Shown here in pieces: positions 25,231-33,915 of a DNA stretch of 40,231 bases. The DNA is taken from assembly GCA_930980675.1 (NCBI GenBank), contig CAKNIU010000007.1:1-40231 (forward strand). The letters run 5' to 3'. The notes under the pieces were generated by a model, which had not been told where the DNA came from, did not search any database, and was given only the letters and a program-made list of their open reading frames with translations. The position numbers and the translations under genes are program-made. Each line of letters begins with the position of its first letter. Within the stretch, counting starts at the first letter, position 1. Origin of the DNA: an uncultured Clostridium sp. (GTDB lineage: Bacteria > Bacillota_A > Clostridia > TANB77 > CAG-508).

Positions 25231-25296
25231 AATATTAAAACAAAAATAACCTAGCAAAGTACACTTTAAAAGATTGCTAACAAGAAGGTGATAAAT

Positions 25297-26316
25297 TTGG
25301 AGTTAGATAATAGAAAAAAACGAATACTTCAAGCTATTGTTAATGAGTACATTGACACAATAGAGCCTGTTAGCTCTTCAAGCCTTATACAAAAATATGG
25401 CTTGGATTGCAGTAGTGCCACAGTAAGAAATGAAATGGCAGAGCTTGAAAAAATAGGATATCTTGAAAAAACTCATACATCAAGTGGAAGAGTTCCATCA
25501 AACAAAGGTTACAGATTTTATGTTGATAAACTTTTAAATGATAAAGACTTAAACATTAATGAAATTAAGTATATTAATTCAAGACTTCAAAACAAAGTTG
25601 ATCAAATGGAAGAATTGACCAAAATAGCCACAAACACAATTTCTGAAGTAACTCATTATACAACAGTTGCAATTGGACCAAGTGCAAATAGACAAAAAAT
25701 TGAAGAAATTAAATTTGTTTTACTTGGTTCACGTATGCTTATGGCAGTTATTCTTACAGATACAGGAACCATAAAAGAAACTATTATAAAATTTGAAAGA
25801 GACATTAGTCAAGAACAAGTAAACACATTAAATCTTATATTTAATAGCAAACTTAAAGGTCAATTATTAGCAACAATAGACAAGCCAATGGAACAATACA
25901 TAATGAATGAAATGAATTACAGAATAGATGTAATTAAGCCAATAATTGAACAGATAAGTAAAGCAATTAAAGACGAAGAACAAATTTATTTAAAGGGTGC
26001 TAATAAAACTTTTGAAAACCCAGAATTTGAAAGCTCAGAATTTGCAAGAAACTTTATGAACTTACTAGATAGCAAAAGTTTAATTTTAGATTTGCTTGAA
26101 AATAGTGAAGATTTTAATGTTTATATAGGTAATGAAATAAATGGTCTTAAAGATTTTAGTATAGTAACTTTTAAAAACAAAGTTGGAGGAAAAGATTTAG
26201 GAACTATAGGAATTATAGGACCAACTAGAATGGATTATTCAAAAGTTATTTCAGTAATGAAATATATTAGTAAAGAACTTAATAAAGAATTAGGAAATGG
26301 AAGTCTAAAAAAATAA
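25297..26316 (+). CDS. hrcA: heat-inducible transcription repressor HrcA
   Basis: 339 residues from TTG 25297, chosen because GAAGGTG lies six bases upstream and the protein then begins at the family's usual position (LELDNRKKRILQAIVNEYID). An in-frame GTG at 25288 is part of that ribosome binding site. The winged helix domain includes SSATVRNEMAELEKIGYLEK, then THTSSGRVPSNKGYRFYVDK; a GAF-like sensing domain follows (SRMLMAVILTDTGTIKE). The C-terminus GTIGIIGPTRMDYSKVISVM is typical. It represses its own operon through CIRCE, with GroEL usually modulating it. Confidence 0.94.
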   Translation: MELDNRKKRILQAIVNEYIDTIEPVSSSSLIQKYGLDCSSATVRNEMAELEKIGYLEKTHTSSGRVPSNKGYRFYVDKLLNDKDLNINEIKYINSRLQNKVDQMEELTKIATNTISEVTHYTTVAIGPSANRQKIEEIKFVLLGSRMLMAVILTDTGTIKETIIKFERDISQEQVNTLNLIFNSKLKGQLLATIDKPMEQYIMNEMNYRIDVIKPIIEQISKAIKDEEQIYLKGANKTFENPEFESSEFARNFMNLLDSKSLILDLLENSEDFNVYIGNEINGLKDFSIVTFKNKVGGKDLGTIGIIGPTRMDYSKVISVMKYISKELNKELGNGSLKK

Positions 26317-26424
26317 ATTAAAATAGATAAATGGATTTTAACGTGAAATAAGATGTTATATAAAAAACAATAAGACAGCATATTTTAATGAAATAAAAAT
26401 AGCAAAGGAAAGGACATTACTAAA

Positions 26425-26985
26425 ATGGATGAAAAAAAAGTTAATCAAAACAACAATGAACAAACTATCAATCAAAATTCTAATAAAAATGAAGATGGCT
26501 ATAAAGCAGAACAAAATAATTCAAATGATGAACTAAAAGTTCTTAAGGAAAAATTGGCTAAGCAAAAAGAAGATTTAGAAGATAAAGATGATAGAATTAA
26601 AAGACTAATGGCCGAATTTGAAAACTTCAAGAAAAGAAGTGACAAAGAAAGAACAGGACTATATAATTCTGTAATGGGGGATGTAATAACATCATTGCTA
26701 CCTGTATTAGACAATTTAGAAAAAGCAGCTAAAACAGAAACAAAAGATGAACAATACAAAAATGGCATTGAAATGGTTGTAAACCAATTTAAAGATGTAC
26801 TAAAAGCAAATGGCGTTACAGAAATAGAAACAGTAGGAAAGAAATTTGACCCTTCACTTCATGAAGCGGTAAGTCTTGTGCAAGATGAAAAGCTTGGAGA
26901 AAAAGAAATAAAAGAAGAATTCAGAAAAGGCTATATGATAGGAGATAGAGTTTTAAGACATTCTTTAGTAGTTGTAGCAAATTAA
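26425..26985 (+). CDS. grpE: nucleotide exchange factor GrpE
   Basis: 186 residues. An Asn/Gln-rich disordered start (about 1-35) is followed by a long coiled coil (LKEKLAKQKEDLEDKDDRIK, then RLMAEFENFKKRSDKERTGL) and the beta domain (FKDVLKANGVTEIETVGKKF, later GYMIGDRVLRHSLVVVAN). It releases ADP from DnaK. It lies 108 bases after hrcA and 113 before dnaK, without a terminator. Confidence 0.95.
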   Translation: MDEKKVNQNNNEQTINQNSNKNEDGYKAEQNNSNDELKVLKEKLAKQKEDLEDKDDRIKRLMAEFENFKKRSDKERTGLYNSVMGDVITSLLPVLDNLEKAAKTETKDEQYKNGIEMVVNQFKDVLKANGVTEIETVGKKFDPSLHEAVSLVQDEKLGEKEIKEEFRKGYMIGDRVLRHSLVVVAN

Positions 26986-27050
26986 ATTAGTTATTAACTT
27001 TTTACAATTATATATAAATAAAATATTCAAAAGAAAAAATATTAAATTAA

Positions 27051-28946
<1,896 letters not shown>

Positions 28947-28961
28947 AGAAAGGACCAAGTT

Positions 28962-30143
28962 ATGGCAGACAAAGACTATTATGCAATATTGGGTGTAGAC
29001 AAAAACGCTACAGATGAAGAAATAAAAAAAGCATATAGAAAAATGGCAAAAAAATGGCATCCTGATGCAAATCCAAATAATAGAAAAGAAGCCGAAGAAA
29101 AGTTTAAAGAAGTTGGAGAAGCATATTCTACTTTATCAGATCCACAAAAAAGAAGAATGTACGACCAATTTGGTACAGCGGGTGCAAATGGCAGTTATGG
29201 TGGAGCCAGTGGTTTTGGTGGATTTGGTAATGGATTTGGAGGCTTTGGCAATGGCACTTATACATATTCTACTGGTGGATTTGGTTTTGATGATGTAGTT
29301 GATGATTTTGTTTCTTCAATATTTGGAGGAGGTTTTGGAAGAAGTCAAAGGACTTCAAATCCAACTGGTCCAAGAAAAGGAAATGACTTAAAATATAATC
29401 TAGATGTGACTTTTGAAGAAGCATTCACTGGAACACACAAAGAAATAGTAGTTAATAAAAATGAAAAATGTGATACTTGCCATGGTACAGGTGCCAAGCC
29501 AGGAACAAGCGTACAAACTTGTAGCGTATGCCATGGAACAGGTAAAGTAAAAAAAGCACAATCTTTAGCTGGATTTGCAACTATACAAACTGTTGTAACT
29601 TGTGAAAATTGTAGAGGGACTGGTAAATATATCCCTACACCTTGCGAAACTTGCAAAGGCAAAGGAACAGTAAGAAAGCAAGTTACACTAAATGTAGAAA
29701 TACCCGCAGGAATAAATGATGACCAAACCTTAGTTGTTCAAGGAAAAGGTGAACCGGGAGTAAATGGTGGACCATATGGAGATTTATATGTAACTGTTAG
29801 AGTTAAAAAGAGTAATGTATTTACTCGTAATGGAGATAATGTTGAATGTACAATACCTATAACAATAACTCAGGCTACACTTGGAGCAAATATAAAAGTA
29901 CCAACTGTTACTGGTAAGGAAGAAAACTTTACTATTCCTGATGGAACACAAAGCGGAACTAAATTTACATTAAAAAATAAAGGATTTAGAAAAATACACT
30001 CAAATTCTTCAGGTGATTTAATATTTACAGTACAAGTCCAAACACCTAAGAAATTAACTAAAGAACAAAGAGAATTATTTATAGAACTTGCAAAAACTAT
30101 GAATGAGCAACCACCAGTAAAAAAACGTGGTATTTTCGGATAA
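28962..30143 (+). CDS. dnaJ: co-chaperone DnaJ
   Basis: 393 residues, 15 bases after dnaK. J domain at 1-70 with the HPD triad at residues 33-35 ([10 protein letters not shown]). A Gly/Phe-rich region with repeats of GFGG and GNG covers about 78-120. Four zinc-binding repeats lie at about 170-235 ([32 protein letters not shown]), and two C-terminal substrate domains end near ELAKTMNEQ. All key residues are intact, so this is a class I DnaJ. prmA, which often follows dnaJ, is absent. Confidence 0.97.
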   Translation: MADKDYYAILGVDKNATDEEIKKAYRKMAKKWHPDANPNNRKEAEEKFKEVGEAYSTLSDPQKRRMYDQFGTAGANGSYGGASGFGGFGNGFGGFGNGTYTYSTGGFGFDDVVDDFVSSIFGGGFGRSQRTSNPTGPRKGNDLKYNLDVTFEEAFTGTHKEIVVNKNEKCDTCHGTGAKPGTSVQTCSVCHGTGKVKKAQSLAGFATIQTVVTCENCRGTGKYIPTPCETCKGKGTVRKQVTLNVEIPAGINDDQTLVVQGKGEPGVNGGPYGDLYVTVRVKKSNVFTRNGDNVECTIPITITQATLGANIKVPTVTGKEENFTIPDGTQSGTKFTLKNKGFRKIHSNSSGDLIFTVQVQTPKKLTKEQRELFIELAKTMNEQPPVKKRGIFG

Positions 30144-30196
30144 ATTTTACTTTTGAGACGGTCCTTTTCGTAAAAATATTTATATTTGTCTTGAAT

Positions 30197-30238
30197 AATT
30201 TACATACTATGTGATATCATTAGTATGTAAATTATTTT
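30197..30238 (+). terminator. intrinsic terminator after dnaJ
   Basis: AATTTACATACTA (30197-30209) is a perfect complement of TAGTATGTAAATT (30221-30233), followed by ATTTTTA. TTGAAT (30191) and TATCAT (30215) with an 18-base spacer could also form a promoter inside it for the downstream unit. Confidence 0.8.
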
Positions 30239-30243
30239 TATGG

Positions 30244-30284
30244 TTTATAGGTGTATCTTTAAAACCTAAATAAAAATATAAGGA
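30244..30284 (+). promoter_or_regulatory. shared ribosome-maturation leader motif, copy 3 (pilin-like/rsmE)
   Basis: TTTATAGGTGTATC, then TTTAAAACCTAAATA: the same motif as upstream of rimP and yhbY, with a short deletion and several substitutions. TCTTTA can pair with TAAGGA, which holds the Shine-Dalgarno of the gene at 30295 (six pairs, one G-U). Confidence 0.45.
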
Positions 30285-30294
30285 ACGAGATAAT

Positions 30295-30516
30295 ATGAAA
30301 AACGAAAGAGGAATAACACTTTTATCTTTAGTTTTAACTATAATTGTTATGCTTATTTTGGTAGGAGTTGCAGTTTACGGTGGATTATATGAAAATGGTG
30401 GTATAATTAATCAGGTAAAAGAAGAAACACAAAGACAGCAAAATTTGGTGAATGGTGAAAAAGAAAAAATGAACACTGTTTTGCAAGACATAGAAGAAGA
30501 TTGGGGAATAGGATAA
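30295..30516 (+). CDS. small pilin-like protein with type IV prepilin-type leader
   Basis: 73 residues. The start MKNERGITLLSLVLTIIVML resembles a prepilin leader: short basic segment, Gly before the hydrophobic helix, then a 20-residue helix. Like the related KGITLIALVVTI family, the conserved +5 glutamate is absent (L-L-S-L in place of F-T-L-I-E). A glycine turn and a charged coiled segment (EEDWGIG end) follow. Its stop overlaps the rsmE start (TAATG), so the two are translationally coupled. It occupies the place where prmA usually lies. Confidence 0.75.
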   Translation: MKNERGITLLSLVLTIIVMLILVGVAVYGGLYENGGIINQVKEETQRQQNLVNGEKEKMNTVLQDIEEDWGIG

Positions 30517-31248
30517 TGTATAAGTTCTTTGTAGAAAATAAACAAATTAGTAATAATCAAATAAAAATTATCGAAAACGATTATAACCATATGATAAATG
30601 TACTAAGAATGAAAATTGGAGATAAAATATTAGTTACAAACAAATTAACTAATGAAACTTTTGAGTGTGAAATAAATAAAATTAATCCTAAAGAAGTTAT
30701 TTGTGACATGGTTAGTGTTGATACTAAAAAAGTGGAAATGAATGTAAAAGTAGATTTGTTTCAAGGACTTCCGAAATCTGATAAAATGGAATGTATTATC
30801 CAAAAATGTGTTGAACTTGGTGTACACAAAATAACTCCAGTAAACATGAAATATTGCGTAGCAAAAATAAATGATGAAGACAAAAAGAATCTTAGATGGA
30901 ATAAAATATCAGAAGTTGCTGCAAAGCAATGTAAAAGGAATATGATTCCTAGAATAGATAAATCTATAAATATGTTAGAATTATATAAACAAATAAAAAA
31001 TTATGACTTAGCTATTGTAGCTTATGAAAATGAGAAAAATATTACGATAAAAGATGTTTTAAAGAAAAATAGCGAGATTAAAAATATTGCAGTTGTAATA
31101 GGTCCAGAAGGACGGGTTAAGTCAAGAAGAAGTTTCTAATTTAAGCAAAAATGAAGCTAGGATTGTAACTTTAGGCAATAGAATATTAAGAACTGAAACT
31201 GCTCCGATAGCAGTGTTAAGCATGATTACATATGAGTTAGAATTATAA
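30516..31248 (+). pseudogene. rsmE: rsmE, 16S rRNA m3U1498 methyltransferase, frameshifted
   Basis: From ATG 30516 the first about 200 residues match RsmE (NHMINVLRMKIGDKILVTN, KVDLFQGLPKSDKMECIIQK, CVELGVHKITPVNMKYCVAK, AAKQCKRNMIPRID). The frame then fails inside the conserved GPEGG motif: GPEGR and a stop at 31137-31139. One base later in phase, the rest of the family is intact: GLSQEEVSNLSKNEARIVTL, GNRILRTETAPIAVLSMITY, ending at TAA 31246-31248. Removing one base at about 31113 (GGACGGGTTA) gives a 243-residue protein of normal length. The lost part is the SAM-binding knot, so the truncated product should be inactive. Real mutation or sequence error. Confidence 0.85.
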
Positions 31249-31266
31249 CCTTAGAAGGGAGTTAGT

Positions 31267-31770
31267 ATGAGAAAAGTGGACACAGATAAAAAAGATTTAA
31301 TAAAGCAAGAGGATATTAATAATGAGAAACTAGAAGAAATAAAAGCAGAGATAAAAAAAAGCAAAAAGGCAAGTAAAGATAAAGTTAAAAATTCTTCATT
31401 AAGAAAAAATCTTGCTAGAAATTTAATAATCTCAATACTTATTACAGTTTATTTTTTATTTATAGATTTAGGAATAAATTCTATTCCTATAACAGTGTAT
31501 ATGTTAGATTTAAAAACTTTTTCAGTATTTATAGCTATTATAGCTATAGTTATATTTGAGCAAGCATATAAGAAAGATCAAAATTATATAGCAATTCATG
31601 GAATCGAAATGTGTTTTGTAGGAATAGAAACACTGTTACTATTACAATTATATTCTTCAGGAAATGAATACTTCAATTATATTTTGCTAGGAATTACATT
31701 AGGTATGATAGTGTATTATCTATTTAAATGTTTAATAATTTTTATCAGGTACAAAGTTAAGGGAAAATAA
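31267..31770 (+). CDS. unknown four-helix membrane protein with charged N-terminus
   Basis: 167 residues, not recognised. Residues 1-55 are hydrophilic, Lys/Glu-rich and probably coiled coil (KLEEIKAEIKKSKKASKDKV). Four hydrophobic segments follow: about 57-75, 84-98, 115-128 and 138-158. It ends with a basic tail. GAAGGGAGTTAGT precedes ATG 31267. It follows rsmE by 18 bases and is probably in the same transcript; the next gene, rpoZ, has its own promoter. Confidence 0.7.
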   Translation: MRKVDTDKKDLIKQEDINNEKLEEIKAEIKKSKKASKDKVKNSSLRKNLARNLIISILITVYFLFIDLGINSIPITVYMLDLKTFSVFIAIIAIVIFEQAYKKDQNYIAIHGIEMCFVGIETLLLLQLYSSGNEYFNYILLGITLGMIVYYLFKCLIIFIRYKVKGK

Positions 31771-31813
31771 AAACAGGCAATTTTAGAAAATTATTAAGAA
31801 ACACTGGACTTAT

Positions 31814-31842
31814 TTGACATTTTGTAGTAAAATATATACTAT
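31814..31842 (+). promoter_or_regulatory. sigma-A promoter for rpoZ
   Basis: Perfect TTGACA at 31814-31819, 17-base spacer, TACTAT at 31837-31842. A TATAAT-like element also occurs shortly downstream. Confidence 0.8.
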
Positions 31843-31894
31843 GTATAAAATATAATGTCAGCAGTTATATTTAAAATTTAACAAACTTTTTGAA

Positions 31895-31922
31895 AGGAGG
31901 ATAATCTAATATTTATTAGATT
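31895..31922 (+). promoter_or_regulatory. Shine-Dalgarno separated from the rpoZ start by a hairpin
   Basis: AGGAGG at 31895-31900 lies 32 bases before the rpoZ ATG, too far for normal initiation. AATCTAAT (31903-31910) and ATTAGATT (31915-31922) form a perfect eight-pair stem with a four-base loop. Folding would shorten the gap to about 12 bases. Confidence 0.5.
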
Positions 31923-31932
31923 AAAATTAAAA

Positions 31933-32202
31933 ATGTTAGTTAAACCAACAGTACCAGAATTATTAAAAGAAACTCATAAGAATAGATATAGCTTAGTCAT
32001 AGCTACAGCAAAAAGAGCTAGACAAATTTCAAAAGGTAGCAAGCCAATGACTAATGATGATGACATTTCACCTATAAGTCTTGCGGCTGATGAAATTGGT
32101 GAAGGCAAAGTTACAATATATGATGAAAACCAGTGGAAAGAAGAACAAGAAAGATTAGAACAAGAAAAAAATGCAGAAAATAATGACGAAGATGACAATT
32201 AA
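31933..32202 (+). CDS. rpoZ: RNA polymerase omega subunit
   Basis: 89 residues. MLVKPTVPELLKETHKNRYS, LVIATAKRARQISKGSK and SPISLAADEIGEGKVTI are the three conserved omega blocks. An acidic tail (EENAENNDEDDN-like) is common in Firmicutes. It stabilises the beta' subunit and helps assembly. gmk, the usual upstream neighbour, is missing; a cytidylate kinase follows instead. The Shine-Dalgarno is unusual (see the hairpin entry). Confidence 0.9.
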   Translation: MLVKPTVPELLKETHKNRYSLVIATAKRARQISKGSKPMTNDDDISPISLAADEIGEGKVTIYDENQWKEEQERLEQEKNAENNDEDDN

Positions 32203-32222
32203 AATAATAGATACTTAGTATA

Positions 32223-32253
32223 ATACTATTAATTAGGTAATAATTAATAGTAT
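32223..32253 (+). terminator. hairpin between rpoZ and the kinase gene
   Basis: ATACTATTAATT (32223-32234) is a perfect complement of AATTAATAGTAT (32242-32253), followed by CAATTTTAC. The short T-run makes it a weak or partial terminator. Confidence 0.45.
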
Positions 32254-32280
32254 CAATTTTACTATATAAAAGGGGTAGAA

Positions 32281-32841
32281 ATGAAAAAAAAGCATATTAT
32301 TTCTCTTACTGGAGATTTAGCTAGTGGAAAAGGAGAAACATCAAGAATTCTAATAGAAAAATTAGGTTATGGAATTTATCGTAATGGTCAATATTTTAGA
32401 AAACTAGCAAAAGAAATGAATATGACTGTTACAGAATTCAATATATATGTAGAAGATCATCCAGATATAGATAGGCAAATTGAAAATAGTGCAGCAGAAT
32501 ATGCCAAAAGTAATGATAACTTTATTATAGATGCTAGACTTGGTTGGTACGCAGTACCAGAATCTTTTAAAGTTTATCTAAAGGTAGATATTGACGTAGC
32601 AGCTAAAAGGGCATTTAACGATATTGATAGAAAAGATACAGAAAATTTTGAAACTCTTGAAGAGCAAAAACAGGATATGATAAAAAGAGCAAACCTTGAA
32701 AAAGAAAGATACTTCAATTTATATGGTATAAGACAAGGTGATATTTCTAATTATGACTTAATTGTAGATACAACTTATAAAACACCAGAAGAAGTTGCAA
32801 ATACAATTATAGAAGAATATGAAAAGTGGCTTAAAAAATAA
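32281..32841 (+). CDS. type 2 (archaeal-like) cytidylate kinase family protein
   Basis: 186 residues. P-loop GDLASGKGET at about 11-20. RNGQYFRKLAKEMNMTVTEF, then NIYVEDHPDIDRQIE (about 38-72), is very close in pattern to the archaeal-type cytidylate kinase motif with GEIFRxLAKE and a following EEDPEID. IDARLGW near 87-93 is the substrate/Walker B area, and RANLEKERYFNLYG near 140-153 the lid. It probably phosphorylates CMP or dCMP, though other small nucleotide substrates are possible. The more usual gene beside rpoZ is guanylate kinase, so this is a changed neighbourhood rather than gmk itself. Confidence 0.78.
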   Translation: MKKKHIISLTGDLASGKGETSRILIEKLGYGIYRNGQYFRKLAKEMNMTVTEFNIYVEDHPDIDRQIENSAAEYAKSNDNFIIDARLGWYAVPESFKVYLKVDIDVAAKRAFNDIDRKDTENFETLEEQKQDMIKRANLEKERYFNLYGIRQGDISNYDLIVDTTYKTPEEVANTIIEEYEKWLKK

Positions 32842-32934
32842 TTTTTTAATAATAACATAATAATTAAAATTTGGGGGAATTTTATTAATTCTGCCCATTT
32901 TTGTTTTAGAGGAAGCTTTTTTTAATATTCTTCC

Positions 32935-33086
32935 TAAGCCACAATATACATTCTCTCCCATTTCGCGGCGCGGGTCGCTATTCGCTCCAGCTTGCCCGCT
33001 ACACCCTGCAGTCCTACTTAGTTAAAGACAAAAATGCTCGCGCTGCAAACGTTCACTGAAATGTCGAGAAGTATATTGTTGGCTTA
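32935..33086. repeat. GC-rich palindromic dispersed element, copy C
   Basis: 152 bases between the kinase gene and dprA. Ends TAAGCCACAATATAC (from 32935) and GTATATTGTTGGCTTA (ending 33086) are inverted repeats with a single extra base. The left half shares TTCTCTCCCATTTCG, GCGCGGGTCGCT and CGCTCCAGCTTGC with copies A and B; the right half is divergent (GTTAAAGACAAAAATGCTCG) but ends again in ACTGAAATGTCGAGAA. This is the most degenerate copy. No coding potential. Confidence 0.8.
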
Positions 33087-33132
33087 TAAATAAATATTTA
33101 AAAAGGAACCGCCCGCATAAGAAAGGAAAAGA

Positions 33133-33768
33133 ATGAAAATTCAAGAAATAAATTTAGGAGAACTAGATTACCCATATTTATTATCTCAAATATACTCGCC
33201 ACCAAAAAAATTATATGTATTAGGGAATGCACAAATATTAAGAGAAAAAAGTATTGCTATAGTGGGATGTAGAAATGCAAGTAATTATGGCAAAAGTGTA
33301 GCAAGAGATTTGGCATATAATCTAGGAAAAGAAAATATAATTACCGTAAGTGGACTTGCTAGAGGAATAGATACATATTGCCACATTGGAAGTGTTGAAG
33401 CCAATGCTAGAACTATAGCTGTTTTGGCACATGGACTAGATATGATATATCCTAAAGAAAATAGAAACTTAGCTATTAAAATCTTAAATTTAGGAGGAGC
33501 ATTAGTAAGTGAATATAAAATAGGAGAAAAGCCATTAAAACAAAATTTTCCAGCTAGAAATAGAATAATAAGTGGACTTAGTGAAACAACTGTAGTTGTT
33601 GAAGCTAAAAAAGAAAGTGGATCACTTATAACAGCTAATTTTGCCCTAAATGAAGGTAGAAATGTATTTGCAGTTCCTGGAAATGTAAATAGCAAAAATT
33701 CCGAAGGAACAAATGAGCTTATAAAAAATGGGGCAAATGCGCTAACTAGTTATTGTGATTTATTATAA
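33133..33768 (+). CDS. dprA: DNA-processing protein DprA/Smf, minimal form
   Basis: 211 residues, essentially only the Rossmann-like domain. SIAIVGCRNASNYGKSVARD (about 39-58), TVSGLARGIDTYCHIGSVEA near 75-94, LAHGLDMIYPKENRNLA near 99-115, FPARNRIISGLSETTVVVEA near 140-159 and KKESGSLITANFALNEGR near 160-177 are the classic blocks. The N-terminal SAM-like domain is reduced to a stub and the C-terminal winged helix is absent, so it is much shorter than the typical 290-370. DprA loads RecA on incoming single-stranded DNA. topA, often next to it, is not here. Confidence 0.92.
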   Translation: MKIQEINLGELDYPYLLSQIYSPPKKLYVLGNAQILREKSIAIVGCRNASNYGKSVARDLAYNLGKENIITVSGLARGIDTYCHIGSVEANARTIAVLAHGLDMIYPKENRNLAIKILNLGGALVSEYKIGEKPLKQNFPARNRIISGLSETTVVVEAKKESGSLITANFALNEGRNVFAVPGNVNSKNSEGTNELIKNGANALTSYCDLL

Positions 33769-33852
33769 TTATTCAACTTACATTGTAGTTTTTTACAAAA
33801 TAAATAAGCTGTGAATTCTAAGATTTAATAGTTAAAATAATTGGTCAAAAGA

Positions 33853-33881
33853 TTGTATTATTTGTAAATTTGTAATATAAT
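33853..33881 (+). promoter_or_regulatory. sigma-A promoter for the class A PBP
   Basis: TTGTAT (33853-33858), 17-base spacer, perfect TATAAT (33876-33881); the gene starts 35 bases later. Confidence 0.75.
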
Positions 33882-33915
33882 ATTATTCAAGTAGTTTTGT
33901 CTAAGGAGGTAGTAA

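Noticed and set aside
24882..25287. Missed gene in the 400-base gap before hrcA
   Set aside because: No frame with a start and ribosome binding site; the gap is filled by the terminator, DnaA boxes, promoter and CIRCE.
33285..33695. 136-codon minus-strand open frame
   Set aside because: Shadow of dprA, whose conserved motifs are in the plus-strand frame.
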